Part shown: positions 62,486 to 64,000 of the stretch, piece after piece
How the letters are laid out: the number at the start of each line of letters is the position of its first letter
Numbering within the stretch: the first letter of the stretch is position 1
DNA from: Propionibacteriales bacterium
GTDB taxonomy: Bacteria; Actinomycetota; Actinomycetes; Propionibacteriales; Nocardioidaceae
NCBI GenBank assembly: GCA_026392455.1
Contig: JAPLCB010000010.1
Span: forward strand, 248,001 to 312,000
DNA length: 64,000 bases
Direction: 5' to 3'
The notes under the pieces: generated by a model
What the model saw: the letters and a program-made list of their open reading frames with translations, nothing else
Told to the model about the DNA's origin: nothing
Databases searched by the model: none
Made by a program: the position numbers and the translations under genes

Positions 62486-64000
62486 CGATCCAGCTGCACC
62501 GTCACGACCACCGAGCACCGGAGTCCAGCGAGGACGAGTCCGGACCCCAGGTGGCGGTCCGACGCAACGTCGTGCTGAGCGGCGTGGTCGGAGGGGCAGC
62601 CCTGCTCCTCGCCGTTGCCTTCCTCGCCCGTGGTTCGTCGGCGAGCGACGTCTTCCTCGGCCTGGTGCTCGTGCTGGTCGCCGGCTTCAACCTGCCCGCG
62701 GTGGTGTCGGCCAGGACACCGGTGCTGGTCGCGGACGACTACGGGATCCGGCTGCGGGTCGGACTGGGCTGGCGTGGGCTGCCGTGGACCGCGATCCGCC
62801 AGCTGGTGGTCGAGGACCCGGCTTCGTTGCTCCGTGAGGGCCGCCTGGTGATCGTGCCGGGAGACCGCAAGGCCGCCTTCCGTCGGTTGGACAAGCCGGC
62901 CCGCTGGCACCTGCGCTGGAACAAGTACTGGTACGGGACCTCGCTGAGCATCCCGCTCGGGATCACGACGGCGACCGATTCGGCCGACCTGGCGGCCGAT
63001 CTCTCCTCCCTGGCCGCGGGCCGGGTCGAGGTGGTTCACGTCAGTGCTCACGAACGGCAGTGGACCGAGGCCGAACCCGCTGCTCGGGCCGCGCTGCCCG
63101 AGCCGCTCGAGCCGCTCGAGCTGTTCGTCCCCGACCAGCCGGTGCCGGACGAGGACGGCGAACCCGTCGCGGTCGAGGTCGATCTCGGCCCGCAGCTGCC
63201 GGAGCCGGTCCTGCCGCTGCGCGACCTGAGCACCCCGGCACGGATCGACGTCCGTCTCGAGCCGCGGGTCGCCGACGACACCGTGGACCAGGCAACCCAG
63301 GTGACCCGGGTCGAGAGCCTCGTCACCGAGGAGCTCCCGGTCGAGATCCTGATCGACGACCTCGCGGTCGTGAACCCGGTGGCCGCTCCGATCATCGGTG
63401 CGAAGGTGTCCCACGCCCGCGAGTGCCTCGACATGAGCATCGACGAGCTCGCCCAGCGGACCCGGATCCGACCGCACGTCCTCGAGGCGATCGAGCAGGA
63501 CGACTTCGGGCCCTGCGGCGGTGACTTCTACGCTCGTGGGCACCTGACAGCGATCTCCCGTGCCCTCGGTCTGACCCTGGACCCGCTGCTGGCGATCTAC
63601 GACGAGCGCTACGCACAGGCCCCGATCAACGCTCGGCGGGTGTTCGAGGCCGAGCTGTCCTCGGGGCTCTCCGGCGGCGTCCGGGCGACCCTGGCGGGCC
63701 CCCGTTGGAGCCTGCTGATCGGGTCGGTCCTCTCGCTGACGATGATCTGGGGCCTGGCGCGCATCTTCGCCGGGGACGCGGACGCGTTGAACGCGGCACC
63801 GCCGCCGGCGCAGTCTGCTGGCCTGGCCGGAAACCAGACGCCGATCACCTCGCCGAGGATGCGGACCACGCCGATGACCGTGACGGCGGCCTACGCCAGC
63901 ACCCACGTCGTCGTCAAGGACCGGACCGGGAAGACGCTGTGGTCGGGGGACCTCGGGATCGGACGGAAGCGGAAGGTCGTCGGGTTGGCGCCGTTCACCG
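62482..64000 (+). CDS. RodZ-like HTH/DUF4115 membrane protein with long N-terminal extension (partial, runs off window)
   Basis: ATG 62482 overlaps the ftsK stop (ATGA). The frame is open to the window end (506 codons seen). Order of parts: two N-terminal membrane helices (about 30-75), a region of about 110 residues with a PH-like pattern (VLVADDYGIRLRVGLGWRG), a linker rich in Pro/Glu/Leu, then a RodZ-type HTH (LSHARECLDMSIDELAQRT-like, near 313) with YARGHLTAISRALGL, a membrane helix (WSLLIGSVLSLTMIWGL) and the start of a DUF4115 domain. The ~300 residues before the HTH are longer than in RodZ itself. In actinobacteria this gene follows ftsK. Confidence 0.75.
   Translation, partial: MTIQLHRHDHRAPESSEDESGPQVAVRRNVVLSGVVGGAALLLAVAFLARGSSASDVFLGLVLVLVAGFNLPAVVSARTPVLVADDYGIRLRVGLGWRGLPWTAIRQLVVEDPASLLREGRLVIVPGDRKAAFRRLDKPARWHLRWNKYWYGTSLSIPLGITTATDSADLAADLSSLAAGRVEVVHVSAHERQWTEAEPAARAALPEPLEPLELFVPDQPVPDEDGEPVAVEVDLGPQLPEPVLPLRDLSTPARIDVRLEPRVADDTVDQATQVTRVESLVTEELPVEILIDDLAVVNPVAAPIIGAKVSHARECLDMSIDELAQRTRIRPHVLEAIEQDDFGPCGGDFYARGHLTAISRALGLTLDPLLAIYDERYAQAPINARRVFEAELSSGLSGGVRATLAGPRWSLLIGSVLSLTMIWGLARIFAGDADALNAAPPPAQSAGLAGNQTPITSPRMRTTPMTVTAAYASTHVVVKDRTGKTLWSGDLGIGRKRKVVGLAPFT

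Overview
The window is 64 kb of high-GC chromosome from an actinobacterium, most likely Nocardioidaceae (Nocardioides-like). This is inferred from third-position GC bias, GTG/TTG starts, F420-type (LLM) and DUF3558 proteins, bacterial RIO kinase, DUF222/HNH genes, and the dxr-rip1-ispG-GNAT order also known from mycobacteria. No rRNA, tRNA, IS element, prophage or CRISPR array was seen. It is a core 'information and envelope' region rather than an accessory island.

Layout. 1-5.1 kb: end of a TadG-like gene, then yraN-comM-dprA-xerC and a convergent M23 peptidase. 5.2-11.6 kb: rpsB-tsf, pyrH-frr-cdsA, a META-domain lipoprotein and rlmN. 11.7-20.9 kb: a mixed block with a Tat metallophosphoesterase, a cAMP pair (cyclic-nucleotide-binding protein plus class III cyclase), a LOG-like protein, a GT4 mannosyltransferase, a RIO kinase, a cobalamin-binding-type protein and a semialdehyde dehydrogenase. 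20.9-28.7 kb: dxr-rip1-ispG, a lipoprotein, GNAT, DoxX and proS. 28.7-39.1 kb: HAD, a ferritin-like/lipoprotein pair, then rimP-nusA-ylxR-infB-rbfA-truB, DUF952, ribF and cobS. 39.1-47.5 kb: molybdopterin oxidoreductase, rpsO, pnp, M16 peptidase, a SatD-like pair and dapB. 47.5-56.5 kb: azlCD, GNAT, DMT transporter, thyA-dfrA, an LLM oxidoreductase, two DUF3558-type lipoproteins, dapA-rnj. 56.5-64 kb: an unknown protein, a frameshifted HNH gene, a PIG-V-like membrane glycosyltransferase, ftsK and a RodZ-like gene cut by the window edge.

How the genes work together. Most of the region makes and services the translation apparatus (S2, EF-Ts, RRF, RimP, NusA, YlxR, IF2, RbfA, TruB, S15, ProRS, RlmN), degrades RNA (PNPase, RNase J), makes isoprenoid, phospholipid, lysine/diaminopimelate, thymidylate/folate and flavin precursors, and segregates chromosomes (XerC, FtsK). 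Many genes overlap by GTGA/ATGA/TGATG and are probably translationally coupled.

Main points for a second look. (1) pnp carries an in-frame TAG in the KH-domain GxxG loop that would remove KH and S1 domains. (2) Three intergenic sites hold a related short repeat whose + strand reads as tiny leaderless ORFs starting MI(V/L)A, ending in or against the promoter or start of GNAT, ribF and thyA. (3) About twenty genes have a TANNNT -10 box six or seven bases before the start codon, the signature of leaderless mRNA. (4) A DUF222/HNH gene is broken by one extra base. (5) Several clear palindromes or stem-loops lie at promoters and between infB and rbfA.
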